A stretch of 64,000 bases of DNA from Verrucomicrobiota bacterium (GTDB taxonomy: Bacteria > Verrucomicrobiota > Verrucomicrobiia > Verrucomicrobiales > DEV007): assembly GCA_020630975.1 (NCBI GenBank), contig JAHDID010000025.1:1-64000 (forward strand). Reading direction: 5' to 3'. The translations under genes were made by a program, and so were the position numbers. The number at the start of each line of letters is the position of its first letter. Positions within the stretch are counted from its first letter, which is position 1. Positions 8,472 to 17,633 of this stretch are shown in pieces. A model generated the notes under the pieces. The model was not told the origin of the DNA. It made no database searches and saw only the letters and a program-made list of their open reading frames with translations.

Positions 8472-9926
8472 ATGAGACGACTTTTACTCAGTATCATCCT
8501 CGGCACCTGCCTAGCACAAGCAGCCGAAGAAAAGCCCAATATCCTTTTCATTTTCTCCGATGATCAGTGCTTTGAGACCATCGGCACACTCGGTCTCACC
8601 GATATCGACACCCCTCATCTGGACAAACTCGTCGCGCAGGGCACCAACTTTACCCACGCCTATAATATGGGCTCGTGGAGCGGCGCAGTATGTGTGGCCA
8701 GTCGCCATATGCTGAACACAGGCACATTCGTCTGGCATGCAGAAAAAATCTCGCAACGCATCAACAGCAGCAAACAGAAGAACCAGAAACCCAATCCTAA
8801 TAACCAGTGGCCGGACTTCCCCGCCGAGAATCTGATGTGGTCGCAACTCATGGAACAGGCTGGCTACGACACCTATTTTACCGGCAAATGGCACGTGAAA
8901 GCCAAGGCCGAAGACATCTTTACCACCACAAAGAATGTGCGCGGCGGCATGCCCAAGCAGACACCGGAAGGCTACAACCGCCCCATCGATGGCCAGCCCG
9001 ATCCCTGGAGCCCTAGCGACCCTGTGCACGGCGGCTTCTGGGAGGGAGGCAAACACTGGAGCGAAGTCGTAGCCGACGATGCCGAAGAATTCCTCACCAC
9101 TGCCAGTCAGGATGATGATCCATTCTTCATGTATATCGCATTCAATGCCCCACACGACCCACGCCAGGCACCCCAAGAGTATGTAGATCGCTACCCTCTG
9201 GATCGCATCCAGATGCCAGAAAACTTCATGGCGGAATACCCGTATAAAGATGACATCGACTGTAGCGCTAAGCTACGCGACGAAAAGCTCGCGCCATTTC
9301 CTCGCACAGAAAACGCCGTAAAGGTCAACCGCCAGGAATACTATGCCATCATCACCCACATGGATGACCAAATCGGCCGTATCCTCGACGCACTGGAGAA
9401 AAGCGGAAAGAAAGACAACACCTACATCTTCTTCACCTCCGATCACGGACTCGCTGTCGGCCGCCACGGCCTGATGGGTAAGCAGAACCTTTTCGACCAC
9501 AGCATACGCGTGCCCATGCTAGCTATCGGACCAGACATCGAAGCTGGAGCCGAGAATCACTCACCAGTCTACCTGCAGGATGTCATGGCCACCGCCCTAG
9601 ACCTAGGCCAGGCGACTGTGCCAGAGCATGTCCAATTCCAATCCCTGAAACCGATCTGGCAGGGTAAGTCTGAAGGCTACGACGCCATCTATGGAGGCTA
9701 CCTCAAAGGTCAGCGCTGCGTCATCAAAGGCGACCACAAGCTCCTACTCTTCACTCGCGTGCCCAAGGTCCAACTCTTCGACCTGAAAGCCGATCCATTT
9801 GAACTAAAGGACATCTACCAAGGCAACGAAGCCCTAGCCAAAGAGCTATTCCAAGATCTGCTAGCCCTCCAGAAAGAAACGGGAGACCAGCTCGATATCG
9901 TTTCGACCTTTCCGGAACTCAAATAA
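8472..9926 (+). CDS. Secreted sulfatase
   Basis: The 484-residue protein has a short signal peptide (MRRLLLSIILGTCLAQA), the metal-binding NILFIFSDDQ segment, and an active-site segment CVASRHMLNTG with Cys74 and Arg78 in a C-x-A-x-R setting compatible with formylglycine formation. The later FTSDHGLAVGRHGLMGKQNLFDHSIRVPM block is typical of choline-sulfatase-like and glycan sulfatases. It is only distantly similar to the sulfatase at 2.0 kb, so the two probably act on different sulfate esters. Confidence 0.92.
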   Translation: MRRLLLSIILGTCLAQAAEEKPNILFIFSDDQCFETIGTLGLTDIDTPHLDKLVAQGTNFTHAYNMGSWSGAVCVASRHMLNTGTFVWHAEKISQRINSSKQKNQKPNPNNQWPDFPAENLMWSQLMEQAGYDTYFTGKWHVKAKAEDIFTTTKNVRGGMPKQTPEGYNRPIDGQPDPWSPSDPVHGGFWEGGKHWSEVVADDAEEFLTTASQDDDPFFMYIAFNAPHDPRQAPQEYVDRYPLDRIQMPENFMAEYPYKDDIDCSAKLRDEKLAPFPRTENAVKVNRQEYYAIITHMDDQIGRILDALEKSGKKDNTYIFFTSDHGLAVGRHGLMGKQNLFDHSIRVPMLAIGPDIEAGAENHSPVYLQDVMATALDLGQATVPEHVQFQSLKPIWQGKSEGYDAIYGGYLKGQRCVIKGDHKLLLFTRVPKVQLFDLKADPFELKDIYQGNEALAKELFQDLLALQKETGDQLDIVSTFPELK

Positions 9927-10056
9927 CTGGATGGTATAGGGTGGGCAGAACTCAACATAGCCCCCTTCAGCAGCTTTGGTAACTCGCAAATTCTAATGCC
10001 GTTTTTAGTTTCGACTGGTCGGACACTGGAACGCCATAGGTTAACCAAAGTTTCTA

Positions 10057-10252
10057 GCACCCCGCCGGGGTGCAGCTACAGTTCTGCCCCACCACCCGGT
10101 GGCTGCGCTAGGCTTGCCACCAGCTATCATCTTTGAGTCCCTCCGGGACTGGTAAAATTCCGAGCCCCGGAGGGGCTAACAGCTAGTAGCCCGGGGTAAA
10201 ACCCCGGGTCGGATATCCATAAGCATTACCCCACCCTGGAAGGGTGGTAGAA
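10057..10252. repeat. Cluster of GC-rich palindromes
   Basis: At least five short palindromes follow one another: GCACCCCGCCGGGGTGC at 10057-10073, then GTCCCTCCGGGAC, AGCCCCGGAGGGGCT, CCCGGGGTAAAACCCCGGG and CCACCCTGGAAGGGTGG near 10252. Each can form a tight hairpin. Arrays like this are common between genes in planctomycetes and verrucomicrobia; no function is assigned. Confidence 0.75.
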
Positions 10253-10396
10253 ACGTTCCACCAACTTTACCACTCCCACTTCTCTTCCGCTCCGGAAAGC
10301 TGACCAAAAATCCACACATCGGTTGTGAGAATTTTTTGGCTCAATATGACTATATCCCCCCTTATACCCCCCTCTTTTTTTTTCGTAGCTGTGTGC

Positions 10397-10423
10397 TGTA
10401 AACCCATTACCATGGGCTTTACA
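10397..10423. promoter_or_regulatory. Inverted repeat, possible operator
   Basis: TGTAAACCCAT at 10397-10407 is opposed by ATGGGCTTTACA at 10412-10423. The arms pair except for one extra base. It lies in the gene-poor stretch with no gene directly beside it, so an operator role is only a possibility. Confidence 0.3.
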
Positions 10424-10513
10424 GGCGCTTGAAAAAATTAGCTACCGGTCTGAGCGACTTAAAAATTCAGCATAGATTCCTGCGAGGGTTATGTTGTATG
10501 ATAAGGGGTTATG

Positions 10514-10552
10514 TTGAGGTCTGAGGGTGGGGGATACCCCACCCCACCTCAA
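10514..10552. repeat. Long two-part hairpin
   Basis: TTGAGGT and ACCTCAA form an outer stem around an inner stem GGGTGGGG/CCCCACCC with a small loop at about 10533-10536. There is no T run after it on either strand, so it is not a simple terminator. Confidence 0.6.
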
Positions 10553-10687
10553 TCCGAGAAGTTTCTGGCGCTGCACTAATAAATAAGTCGCAGCCAAAAG
10601 CAATCCTCGGTCGATCGGCAGAAAGCAAGCACTCCGGCTGTAGATGGCACGCTTCTGTCAACCCTGCTGGGTCTGGCTCTTTAAGTT

Positions 10688-10742
10688 CCGGTGGTTATCG
10701 CTGCGCTTCACCACCGGTATTATCTGTCGTGCCTACCGGCAC
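10688..10742. repeat. Two adjacent hairpins
   Basis: CCGGTGGT at 10688-10695 pairs with ACCACCGG at 10710-10717. A second hairpin, GTGCC/GGCAC, spans 10729-10742. They belong to the same GC-rich hairpin field as 10057-10252. Confidence 0.6.
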
Positions 10743-11082
10743 TGCGCGACCTACCTTGGTACTCTCACCCGCCTTCACCTCACTTGAACTCCACATTCAG
10801 GGCACTGCAGAATCACCTGCCTTGGGCTGTGCCACTCATTTCTTATTCAGAATCAACCTGAATGAAATACGCCCTCAAATGTCGAGAAGCCTCTTAGCCC
10901 CGAAAGCCGACAAAAACGCCACTAGGCCTAAAGAATCTATCAACTTGGTTGAGCTACAAGTTTGATCGTGTGCTATGCGCCAGCTGCTAGGGAACTGACC
11001 TTCCAACCAAAGCGGGCACACACGCGTCTTACAGCTCCCTCATGAGCTCGCCATCTTCGAGCTGCAGAGCAAAAGAAAACTA

Positions 11083-11415
11083 TCAGTCCTCTTCGGTAGC
11101 CCCACCGATGAATGAACCGAATCCTGGGCCATCATCAACTGGCGGTAATGGCGCACTCGTATCAACCGCATTCAACGCCTCTTGAGCCTGACGGATTTTC
11201 TGTAGATCAGTCCCCTCTCGCACTGAAAACATCACATTTCCACAGGCCACACACACATTAGCCACTACAGGAATCGATACCGCCTCAGTCAGGAACAAAG
11301 CGTGAGGACTCATGTGAGTCTCCAAAGCAAGGTCACTTTTATCCCCCTCGCCCACCTGATCCATCACACGAAGGTTCAGTACCACATCATCGGAACCACA
11401 TTGAGTGCACTTCAT
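11083..11415 (-). CDS. Small zinc-ribbon protein, function unknown
   Basis: The 110-residue protein has two CxxC pairs, CTQC at residues 3-6 and CVAC at about 55-58, which form a rubredoxin-like zinc ribbon. A short acidic Pro/Gly-rich tail follows. The middle is hydrophobic but not a clear membrane helix. It starts 41 bp after the stop of lptD on the same strand, so it may be expressed with it. I do not recognise a specific family. Confidence 0.7.
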   Translation of the reverse strand: MKCTQCGSDDVVLNLRVMDQVGEGDKSDLALETHMSPHALFLTEAVSIPVVANVCVACGNVMFSVREGTDLQKIRQAQEALNAVDTSAPLPPVDDGPGFGSFIGGATEED

Positions 11416-11456
11416 GAGAAAAGAGAACCTTGGGAAATTCGAAGTAAAATTACACC

Positions 11457-13724
11457 TTACAGACCAAGACCACCAGTAGGTTGATAGTCGATCGGTATAG
11501 AGACTTTTGGAAACGCCTTGAGCGTCAGACTAAGAAATAATCCATACTCAGGATCACCTACACCGTGATTACGAATAGAACCACCTACACGACCTACCCA
11601 ACTCCCAAGATCCTTGTGCAGAGCATACTGCTGATAGTTGAGTTGACTATTTTCAATATCATAACGATGCCCTGTACTTACCCCCCAGTCGGCACCAAGC
11701 CTAGTGTAAGTGTTAAAGGACAGCAGATTTGCATCCGGTATGGTCTCATGCCCACTGAGATAGAAGTGACCGATCGAGAAGCGAAAATCATCAACCGGCA
11801 TAAAATGAGCAAAGGAACTCAACTCTGTAAAACTATACTGGTTATCTTCAATAGGCAACTGCGCTGTCGTTCTAAATCCAAACCATGAAACAGGAGTCCA
11901 TGCGATATCAGTGTAGAAATTAGAAAACTGCCTATCAAACTCCGGATCTTCGAAGTAAGCCTCTAAATAATTATCAATTGAGAGCCATTTGTAATTCGCA
12001 CCATTTCTTCGGGTATACCAACGATTGGAAATACCACCCCGAAGAACATTCCAATCACTAATAGCATCAACTGCGGTGAAGGTGGGCAAATCAATAGAGC
12101 GCAGTCTTGTTGTTGGGATGTAACGATCTACAGCTGCAAACCTACCATTAATCTCCTTCGCCCCGGTCACTGAGTAATTGAGATAAGGCTGAGCCACATG
12201 CATCAAACCATCAATACCGAACAGTTCATTCTGAACACTAGCATCACGCTTAGACAACTTAAACGACAAATCAATACCAGCGTGGTAAGTGGCCGAATCA
12301 AAGGAATCCAATCCAGCAATATCGAAATTAGAATAGTTGCGATAACCAATACCCGCACGTGGCACGACATTTAACCAACCATCGACAGTCTGAGGAAAAA
12401 GCACCTCATGGTAGGTCGAAAAACGATTATAGCTATTAGGCGAGAACCGATTACCATTCGCATCAGTCCAATTACCTAAGTTGGTATCCTCACCAAGTTG
12501 CTCATCCAATCGACCGTAAGAAGTTAAACCACTGTAATAAGCCCCCGAATCACCAAGAGGAGTGCGGATGATATCCAAAGCCCCCTCCAATCGAGTATCT
12601 GTATGGTTGTAGCCATTGGGATCGAAGCGCCCCACCACAGAGGCTTCACCGCGATCAAACGTGCGGGTCACAGAAACAACATTGTCAGGTTTGGGGTCAA
12701 TGCGAAAGTCATTAGGGTAAAAGTCCTCATCCACATATCGATCACTACGAGCGTTAATATCTGCATCAACATAGAAGTCACCACCCCCTGTCGACGGCAC
12801 ATACACACGGTGTTGTAGATTGACGCGGTACCTTTCGTTGTCGGGTGTGGCATTCGCAGGACGCAGCTGGCCGTTAAATCGAGTCTGTGGCGACTTATCC
12901 TGAATGTAGTAGAGACTCAAACCACCGAACCGAGAACGGCGATCTTTGATATCCAAACCACCCGCAACACCACGCTCAGAACGATAATCTAACTTCGCCG
13001 TGGCAATGTGGTCATCATTAAGAGCGAAACCATACTGATTGAGGACATACCCACCCCACGCCGAACTCCAACCCGGTGTGAATTTATAACCGACATCGCC
13101 ATTCAATGGCTGAATGTAAAAAGGCAGCGCCATGACCGTCCGATCGCCAACTTTGAATTTAGCCCCACGGATGACCACACGACTCTCAGGATGGACAGTA
13201 ATTTTCTTGGCGGTGATCCGATAATCTGGATTAGGAGAATCATCAGTCGTGATGGTCGCATTCTCCATGGTGATCGGCCTCCCCTCGCCCTCTGGGACGA
13301 TCACTTTTTCGCCCTCATAGTAAAATGGCTCTAGCGCACTGCGGATGTGGCTCGCGTTCACCTCTTTGGTGTTAACGTTGTAAAAAATTTCCTCAGCATT
13401 GATCACTTGCTCTCCCTTGAACAGACGGACGTCTCCAGAGGCGCGAATCATCCCTGAAGCTTGGCTGAATTCGAATTCTTGAGACTCGATTGTCAAAGAG
13501 TCCAATTTAACAATCACATCTCCAGAAGCGCGGGCAACGCCAGTTGCGTGGTCGAAATCAGAGACATCGGCATGAATCTCAAGATTCGACGTATCGAGAC
13601 CAGCCTGATCTGAAAGCATGATCTGAGCATCGGCACCCACAACGCTGACGAGCACAAACAGTGCTGCTAGCAGGTTTTTAACCAAGCTGGAGTGCCCGGC
13701 AGTATGTTGTGTTTTAGTGGTCAA
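11457..13724 (-). CDS. lptD: LPS-assembly outer-membrane protein LptD
   Basis: The 755-residue protein has a signal peptide (about residues 1-33), an OstA/LptA-like N-terminal jellyroll domain (LEIHADVSDFDHATGVARASGDV and IRASGDVRLFKGEQVINAEEI, about 45-175), and a long C-terminal region of alternating aromatic/polar strands expected of the LptD barrel. It inserts lipopolysaccharide into the outer leaflet of the outer membrane with LptE, which is not seen here. lpxA lies upstream on the same strand, after a 143-bp gap. Base composition is slightly more AT-rich than the neighbouring genes, as in many barrel genes. Confidence 0.9.
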   Translation of the reverse strand: MTTKTQHTAGHSSLVKNLLAALFVLVSVVGADAQIMLSDQAGLDTSNLEIHADVSDFDHATGVARASGDVIVKLDSLTIESQEFEFSQASGMIRASGDVRLFKGEQVINAEEIFYNVNTKEVNASHIRSALEPFYYEGEKVIVPEGEGRPITMENATITTDDSPNPDYRITAKKITVHPESRVVIRGAKFKVGDRTVMALPFYIQPLNGDVGYKFTPGWSSAWGGYVLNQYGFALNDDHIATAKLDYRSERGVAGGLDIKDRRSRFGGLSLYYIQDKSPQTRFNGQLRPANATPDNERYRVNLQHRVYVPSTGGGDFYVDADINARSDRYVDEDFYPNDFRIDPKPDNVVSVTRTFDRGEASVVGRFDPNGYNHTDTRLEGALDIIRTPLGDSGAYYSGLTSYGRLDEQLGEDTNLGNWTDANGNRFSPNSYNRFSTYHEVLFPQTVDGWLNVVPRAGIGYRNYSNFDIAGLDSFDSATYHAGIDLSFKLSKRDASVQNELFGIDGLMHVAQPYLNYSVTGAKEINGRFAAVDRYIPTTRLRSIDLPTFTAVDAISDWNVLRGGISNRWYTRRNGANYKWLSIDNYLEAYFEDPEFDRQFSNFYTDIAWTPVSWFGFRTTAQLPIEDNQYSFTELSSFAHFMPVDDFRFSIGHFYLSGHETIPDANLLSFNTYTRLGADWGVSTGHRYDIENSQLNYQQYALHKDLGSWVGRVGGSIRNHGVGDPEYGLFLSLTLKAFPKVSIPIDYQPTGGLGL

Positions 13725-13867
13725 GAGCGGTCAGTTTTGGATAAACTAGCGTGATCCCGTCGAGGGCACAGAAATCAACACCTATGACTTAGCCAATATC
13801 GGGGGAAACACCAACTAAAATTTCAATTTTCATGCTAAAAAATTGCTCTTTGAGCCGCATTTTTTAG

Positions 13868-14653
13868 TTATTTGTGAAGTTTCAGGCAAAAGCCCTTCTT
13901 CGAATCCGATTTTAGAAAATTAACCATCAGCATCGCGACCTCGCCCCACTCCTGCTCTGACAGCTTCTCCAGCGCCTGTTTCAGGTTCAGATCACTTCGA
14001 TAGACTGTCCGATAGACTTCCTTAATCTGCTTGCGATCTTCCGACTCAAACCCTCCTCGCTTGAGCCCTACTGCGTTCAGCCCTGCTATCTCGTTGATTC
14101 CGGCCAATATGGTAAATGGAGGCACATCTGTGCTGACACCAGCCAAGCCCTGCGCCATCACATAATCGCCTACGCGGACGAACTGGTGATAAACCGACCC
14201 CCCACCCAGAAAACAACGGTTGCCCATCTCGACGTGGCCGCCGAGCAGCACATTATTGGCCAGTACATTGTGATCGCCCACGATGCAGTCGTGTCCGATG
14301 TGAGCTCCATTCATGAGATAGTTATGGTCTCCTAGGACTGTCTCGCCGTCAGGCTCGATACTGCGGTGGATAGTGACATACTCGCGGATCACATTGTGAT
14401 CGCCCACCGTCGCTCGGGAGTCGATCCCACGATCGAAACCCACAAAATGGGGATCTGCACCTACTAGAGCGCCAGAACCAATCTCGCACTCGACACCGAT
14501 CCTTGAGCCCTTTCTCACTTGAGCCTGGGCCATGATCTCGGTGCCAGCCCCGATGACGACATCGTCCTCTATTATCGCGTAGGGACCGATCTTCACTCCC
14601 TCGCCCAAGGTCGCGGAATCTGCCACGATGGCAGTTTGGTGGATGTTATCCAT
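13868..14653 (-). CDS. lpxA: Acyl-ACP:UDP-N-acetylglucosamine O-acyltransferase LpxA
   Basis: The 261-residue protein is full length for LpxA. It starts with the usual IHQTAIVADSATLGEGVKIGPY and continues as left-handed beta-helix hexapeptide repeats. The catalytic His is in GAHIGHDC (His121), followed by VLANNVLLGGHV. The C-terminal helical domain has GLNAVGLKRGGF. It transfers a hydroxyacyl chain to UDP-GlcNAc, the first step of lipid A synthesis. lpxC/fabZ are not next to it here. Confidence 0.95.
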   Translation of the reverse strand: MDNIHQTAIVADSATLGEGVKIGPYAIIEDDVVIGAGTEIMAQAQVRKGSRIGVECEIGSGALVGADPHFVGFDRGIDSRATVGDHNVIREYVTIHRSIEPDGETVLGDHNYLMNGAHIGHDCIVGDHNVLANNVLLGGHVEMGNRCFLGGGSVYHQFVRVGDYVMAQGLAGVSTDVPPFTILAGINEIAGLNAVGLKRGGFESEDRKQIKEVYRTVYRSDLNLKQALEKLSEQEWGEVAMLMVNFLKSDSKKGFCLKLHK

Positions 14654-14686
14654 AAATGATTAAAAAGTCTGTGTTTGGTGAAATGG

Positions 14687-15391
14687 CTAAGGGATAAACC
14701 CGCTCTCTTTAAAGCTAAAATAGCCTTGAGGGCATTCACTGGTCACAGAACCGATTATCACATGATCAGCAAGCTTTATCCCTACTGTTTCCGCCGCTTT
14801 CCGTAGCTTTTTGGTAGCCTGCACATCGGCATCGCTCGCCCAGGGATCGCCACTTGGGTGATTGTGGACGACGATGAAGTAACTGGCCGAATGAATGATC
14901 GGATACCTCAACAACTCGGCCGGATCCGCCATGCAGGAATTCCGCGTGCCTCGATAGACCTCCTCCACTGTGATCAGACGCCTACGTTGGTCGAGCAGCA
15001 CCACCCGCATCGACTCCGTGCGTAGCGACTTCATCTCTGCAAACAGCAGACGCTGCACATCCTCAGGCCCTACTACAGGCTGAGAATCGTAGGCCTCCAG
15101 TGCCATCCGACGCCCCAGCTCAAAGATCGCTGTCAGATGCGATGCCTTGACCGGCCCGACCCCGCTGACATTCTGCCACTCAGCAGGGTCTGCTCGCGAC
15201 AGCGCAGTGAGAGTCGAGTACTTGCGCATCAGCTCACGACCGATATCGACCGCGCTGTAGCCCTCTCGCCCAGTCCGAAAGACCAACCCTAGCAGCTCCG
15301 CATCGCTGAGGCCCTGCGGCCCCGTCCGATCCAGCTTCTCCCTAGGCCGCTCCTCTCGCGGCATATCTTTTATTAATACAGTAGATGACAC
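14687..15391 (-). CDS. radC: RadC-family protein (JAB/MPN domain)
   Basis: The product has the conserved RadC opening (LIKDMPREERPREKL), a helix-hairpin-helix region (NVSGVGPVKASHLTAIFELGRRM), and a C-terminal JAB domain with the metal motif HNHPSGDPWASDAD (H-x-H-x10-D). The preferred start is the GTG at 15391-15389: it gives the normal RadC N-terminus and has AGGAT about 9 bases upstream. The longer frame from 15430 adds an unrelated hydrophobic stretch. ATG 15364 is the other option. The biological role of RadC is not settled. It is divergent from mnmE. Confidence 0.88.
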   Translation of the reverse strand: MSSTVLIKDMPREERPREKLDRTGPQGLSDAELLGLVFRTGREGYSAVDIGRELMRKYSTLTALSRADPAEWQNVSGVGPVKASHLTAIFELGRRMALEAYDSQPVVGPEDVQRLLFAEMKSLRTESMRVVLLDQRRRLITVEEVYRGTRNSCMADPAELLRYPIIHSASYFIVVHNHPSGDPWASDADVQATKKLRKAAETVGIKLADHVIIGSVTSECPQGYFSFKESGFIP

Positions 15392-15464
15392 GAGTGTTAT
15401 CCTGAACAATAATAAAATCACTGCAAGCAAAAAACAGTTTATTTGAACAGATTTTTAAAAATCC

Positions 15465-16817
15465 ATGGGTGATTCCTCTACGATAGCAGCCATCGCATCT
15501 CCTCCAGGCATGGGGGCGATCTCTCTGATCCGTGTCTCTGGTGCGGACTGCTTATCCATTGCCAACCGGCTATTCGCTCGATTTCCAGACGCGCCCGAAC
15601 CGAGACGCCAATACCTATGCCGCTGGCAGGATAGTGAGGGCTGCCAGATCGACGAGGGCCTCGTCAGCTACTTTCCTGCTCCGCACAGCTTCACTGGCGA
15701 GCACATGCTAGAGATGAGTGGCCATGGCGGCATGGCTGTCACACAGGCATCTCTAGAGCGGCTCTTTGAGCTAGGCGCGACCCCTGCCGAGCCTGGCGAA
15801 TTCTCGCAGCGCGCCTTCCTAAACGGCAAGGTCGACCTGACACAGGCCGAGGCCATCATGGACCTCATTTCAGCCCAGACCAGCCTAGCGATCCGCGCCG
15901 CTAGCCAACAGCTAGGTGGAGCTCTCAGCCAGCAGATCGAGGCACTCCGACTGGATCTGATCGAGGTCACGGCTCATGTGGAAGCCTACATCGATTTTCC
16001 AGACGAAGATATCGACCTAGAATCCCGCGATCGCATCTCTCGGCGCATCACGACAGCCGTCGACTCGATCCACAAGCTGCTGGCCACAGCCGATCGCGGG
16101 AAAATCCTCCGCGAAGGCATCAAAACCGTGCTCTGCGGCGCACCCAATGCGGGCAAATCCAGCCTACTCAATCAACTGCTAGGCTACGACCGAGCCATCG
16201 TCACCGATCGGCCTGGCACGACTCGCGACACCATTGAGGAAAGCATCAATCTGGCCGGCATCCCCCTCGTGCTGACCGATACCGCAGGCATCCGCGATAG
16301 TAGCGACGAAATCGAGGCCGAGGGTATCGAACGTAGCCGATCTCAGGTACAGCAGGCAGAGCTAGTCCTCATCGTAGTCGATCGATCTCAGCCAAAAAAT
16401 CAGTCCCCTGCCATAGCAGCCCCAGACGGCGCACGGGTGGTGACCATCCTAAACAAGTCAGATCTAGAGCCTCACCCTGACTGGCTCGGCGGCGAAGCCA
16501 CCGGTATAGCAGTCTCCTGCACCACGGGCGAGGGTATCGATGAGCTGCGCTCTCATCTACTCCGAGAGATCACGGGAAGTGCCAGCGGTTTCGATCGAGG
16601 AGACCTTGTCTCGATCAATACTCGGCACCAGCACTACCTGCGTTCAGCTCTCGATGGTCTAACTGCCGGTCAGAAGCAATTGACCGCCGAGCAATCGCCG
16701 GAATTCGTCGCTTTTGAGCTCAGAGAGGCTCTGGATGCTATCGGTGCCGTAGTCGGCAAAACCGACATCGAAGAAATACTGGGCTCAATCTTCAGCACAT
16801 TTTGTATCGGCAAGTGA
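15465..16817 (+). CDS. mnmE: tRNA modification GTPase MnmE
   Basis: The 450-residue protein has the folate-binding N-terminal domain (TIAAIASPPGMGAISLIRVSG), a helical domain, and an inserted GTPase domain with P-loop GAPNAGKSS, the switch segment GTTRDTIEE, DTAGIRD and NKSD. It ends in the invariant CIGK with the catalytic Cys. With MnmG it installs the carboxymethylaminomethyl group on wobble uridines. Its last 33 bp overlap the 3' end of the convergent nucleosidase-like gene. Confidence 0.97.
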   Translation: MGDSSTIAAIASPPGMGAISLIRVSGADCLSIANRLFARFPDAPEPRRQYLCRWQDSEGCQIDEGLVSYFPAPHSFTGEHMLEMSGHGGMAVTQASLERLFELGATPAEPGEFSQRAFLNGKVDLTQAEAIMDLISAQTSLAIRAASQQLGGALSQQIEALRLDLIEVTAHVEAYIDFPDEDIDLESRDRISRRITTAVDSIHKLLATADRGKILREGIKTVLCGAPNAGKSSLLNQLLGYDRAIVTDRPGTTRDTIEESINLAGIPLVLTDTAGIRDSSDEIEAEGIERSRSQVQQAELVLIVVDRSQPKNQSPAIAAPDGARVVTILNKSDLEPHPDWLGGEATGIAVSCTTGEGIDELRSHLLREITGSASGFDRGDLVSINTRHQHYLRSALDGLTAGQKQLTAEQSPEFVAFELREALDAIGAVVGKTDIEEILGSIFSTFCIGK

Positions 16818-17633
16818 TCGCAACGCCGCCAAAATATCTTTTCCAGCTCGATACCCCCCACCTGCAGCCCAGGCCTCTAGATCAAAGCTCGGCTCTAGCG
16901 CCAGTATTCGGCGACTGACCCGCAGCAGTTGGTGCATTTGAGTCTGGGTGAAGTGATACCGCTCGCACACAGCCGCATAGCCAGCCGGCTCGGCATCCCG
17001 CTCGCTCGATCGATCCGCTCTTTCCCGCCACTCTGCCAGCCCGTCATACAGGTCCGGCAGACGATCAACACAGACTCGAGAGATCGCTGCAGCATTCAGC
17101 TCGACCAGATCTGTTTCCTTATTATCAGACACCACTTTGATCACCTGCACCCACTCCACCGAGGTGAAGCGCAGCGCAGCTGAGATAAACCCCGCAGCCT
17201 CCATCTCGACACACTTTCTAGCTTCGGGATAGTCAGTGCAGGGCTGATCGACCGTACACACCTCGACTGCGTCGATCCCTTTCCATAGCCCTATCGCCAT
17301 CGGGTACCAGGATTTGTCGATGGCGGTATCCGTCACTCTGCCGGCTCTGACTAGGTCGCCCACAGGCCGCTCGAGATGACCACAAACTCCAAAATTCAGC
17401 CACAAAGCGGGTTCGCCGGTCTGCGCAGCCAGCCAGACCACAGCAGCTGCTGCAGCTACCTTGCCTAGCCCTGTCACGATCAAACGCTGGTCCTGCTCGC
17501 GATTTTCGTAAACCTGAAAGCCCGCACCCGACAGACTAGCCGAGTGATGAAGACTCTGGTTTTCTATGATTGCCTGCGCCTCCGGCTTTAGCGCGACCAC
17601 CCAATGCAGTGGGACAGTATGTGGCTGGTTCAT
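16785..17633 (-). CDS. Nucleoside phosphorylase / MTA-SAH nucleosidase superfamily protein
   Basis: The 282-residue protein has the family's LIVTGLGKVAAAAA strand-turn, LNFGVCGHL, the nucleoside-ribose binding segment CVEMEAAGF, and KVVSDN with the catalytic Asp. After about residue 195 comes a C-terminal helical extension of roughly 80 residues that is not part of the core fold. It may cleave 5'-methylthioadenosine, S-adenosylhomocysteine or a related nucleoside. The start ATG overlaps the stop of the upstream membrane-protein gene by 4 bp, so the two are coupled. The 3' end runs 33 bp into mnmE. Confidence 0.75.
   Translation of the reverse strand: MNQPHTVPLHWVVALKPEAQAIIENQSLHHSASLSGAGFQVYENREQDQRLIVTGLGKVAAAAAVVWLAAQTGEPALWLNFGVCGHLERPVGDLVRAGRVTDTAIDKSWYPMAIGLWKGIDAVEVCTVDQPCTDYPEARKCVEMEAAGFISAALRFTSVEWVQVIKVVSDNKETDLVELNAAAISRVCVDRLPDLYDGLAEWRERADRSSERDAEPAGYAAVCERYHFTQTQMHQLLRVSRRILALEPSFDLEAWAAGGGYRAGKDILAALRSLADTKCAED

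Larger units (their letters stand above)
9927..11082. other. Gene-poor stretch rich in hairpins
   Basis: No convincing gene is seen in these 1156 bp. The only ORF above 75 codons (10729-10965, plus) has composition unlike its neighbours and no recognisable motif. The stretch holds many GC-rich inverted repeats (listed separately), a run of nine T at 10375-10383 and runs of C. No features of RNase P RNA, tmRNA, 6S or SRP RNA were recognised. Confidence 0.6.

Noticed and set aside
10790-10870. Minus-strand CPECG zinc-ribbon-like fragment
   Set aside because: The open frame is only about 24 codons long with stops on both sides and no start codon. It could be a gene remnant, but the evidence is too thin.
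10729-10965. 78-codon plus-strand ORF in the hairpin-rich stretch
   Set aside because: No motif, no ribosome site, composition unlike real genes nearby, and its start lies inside a hairpin.
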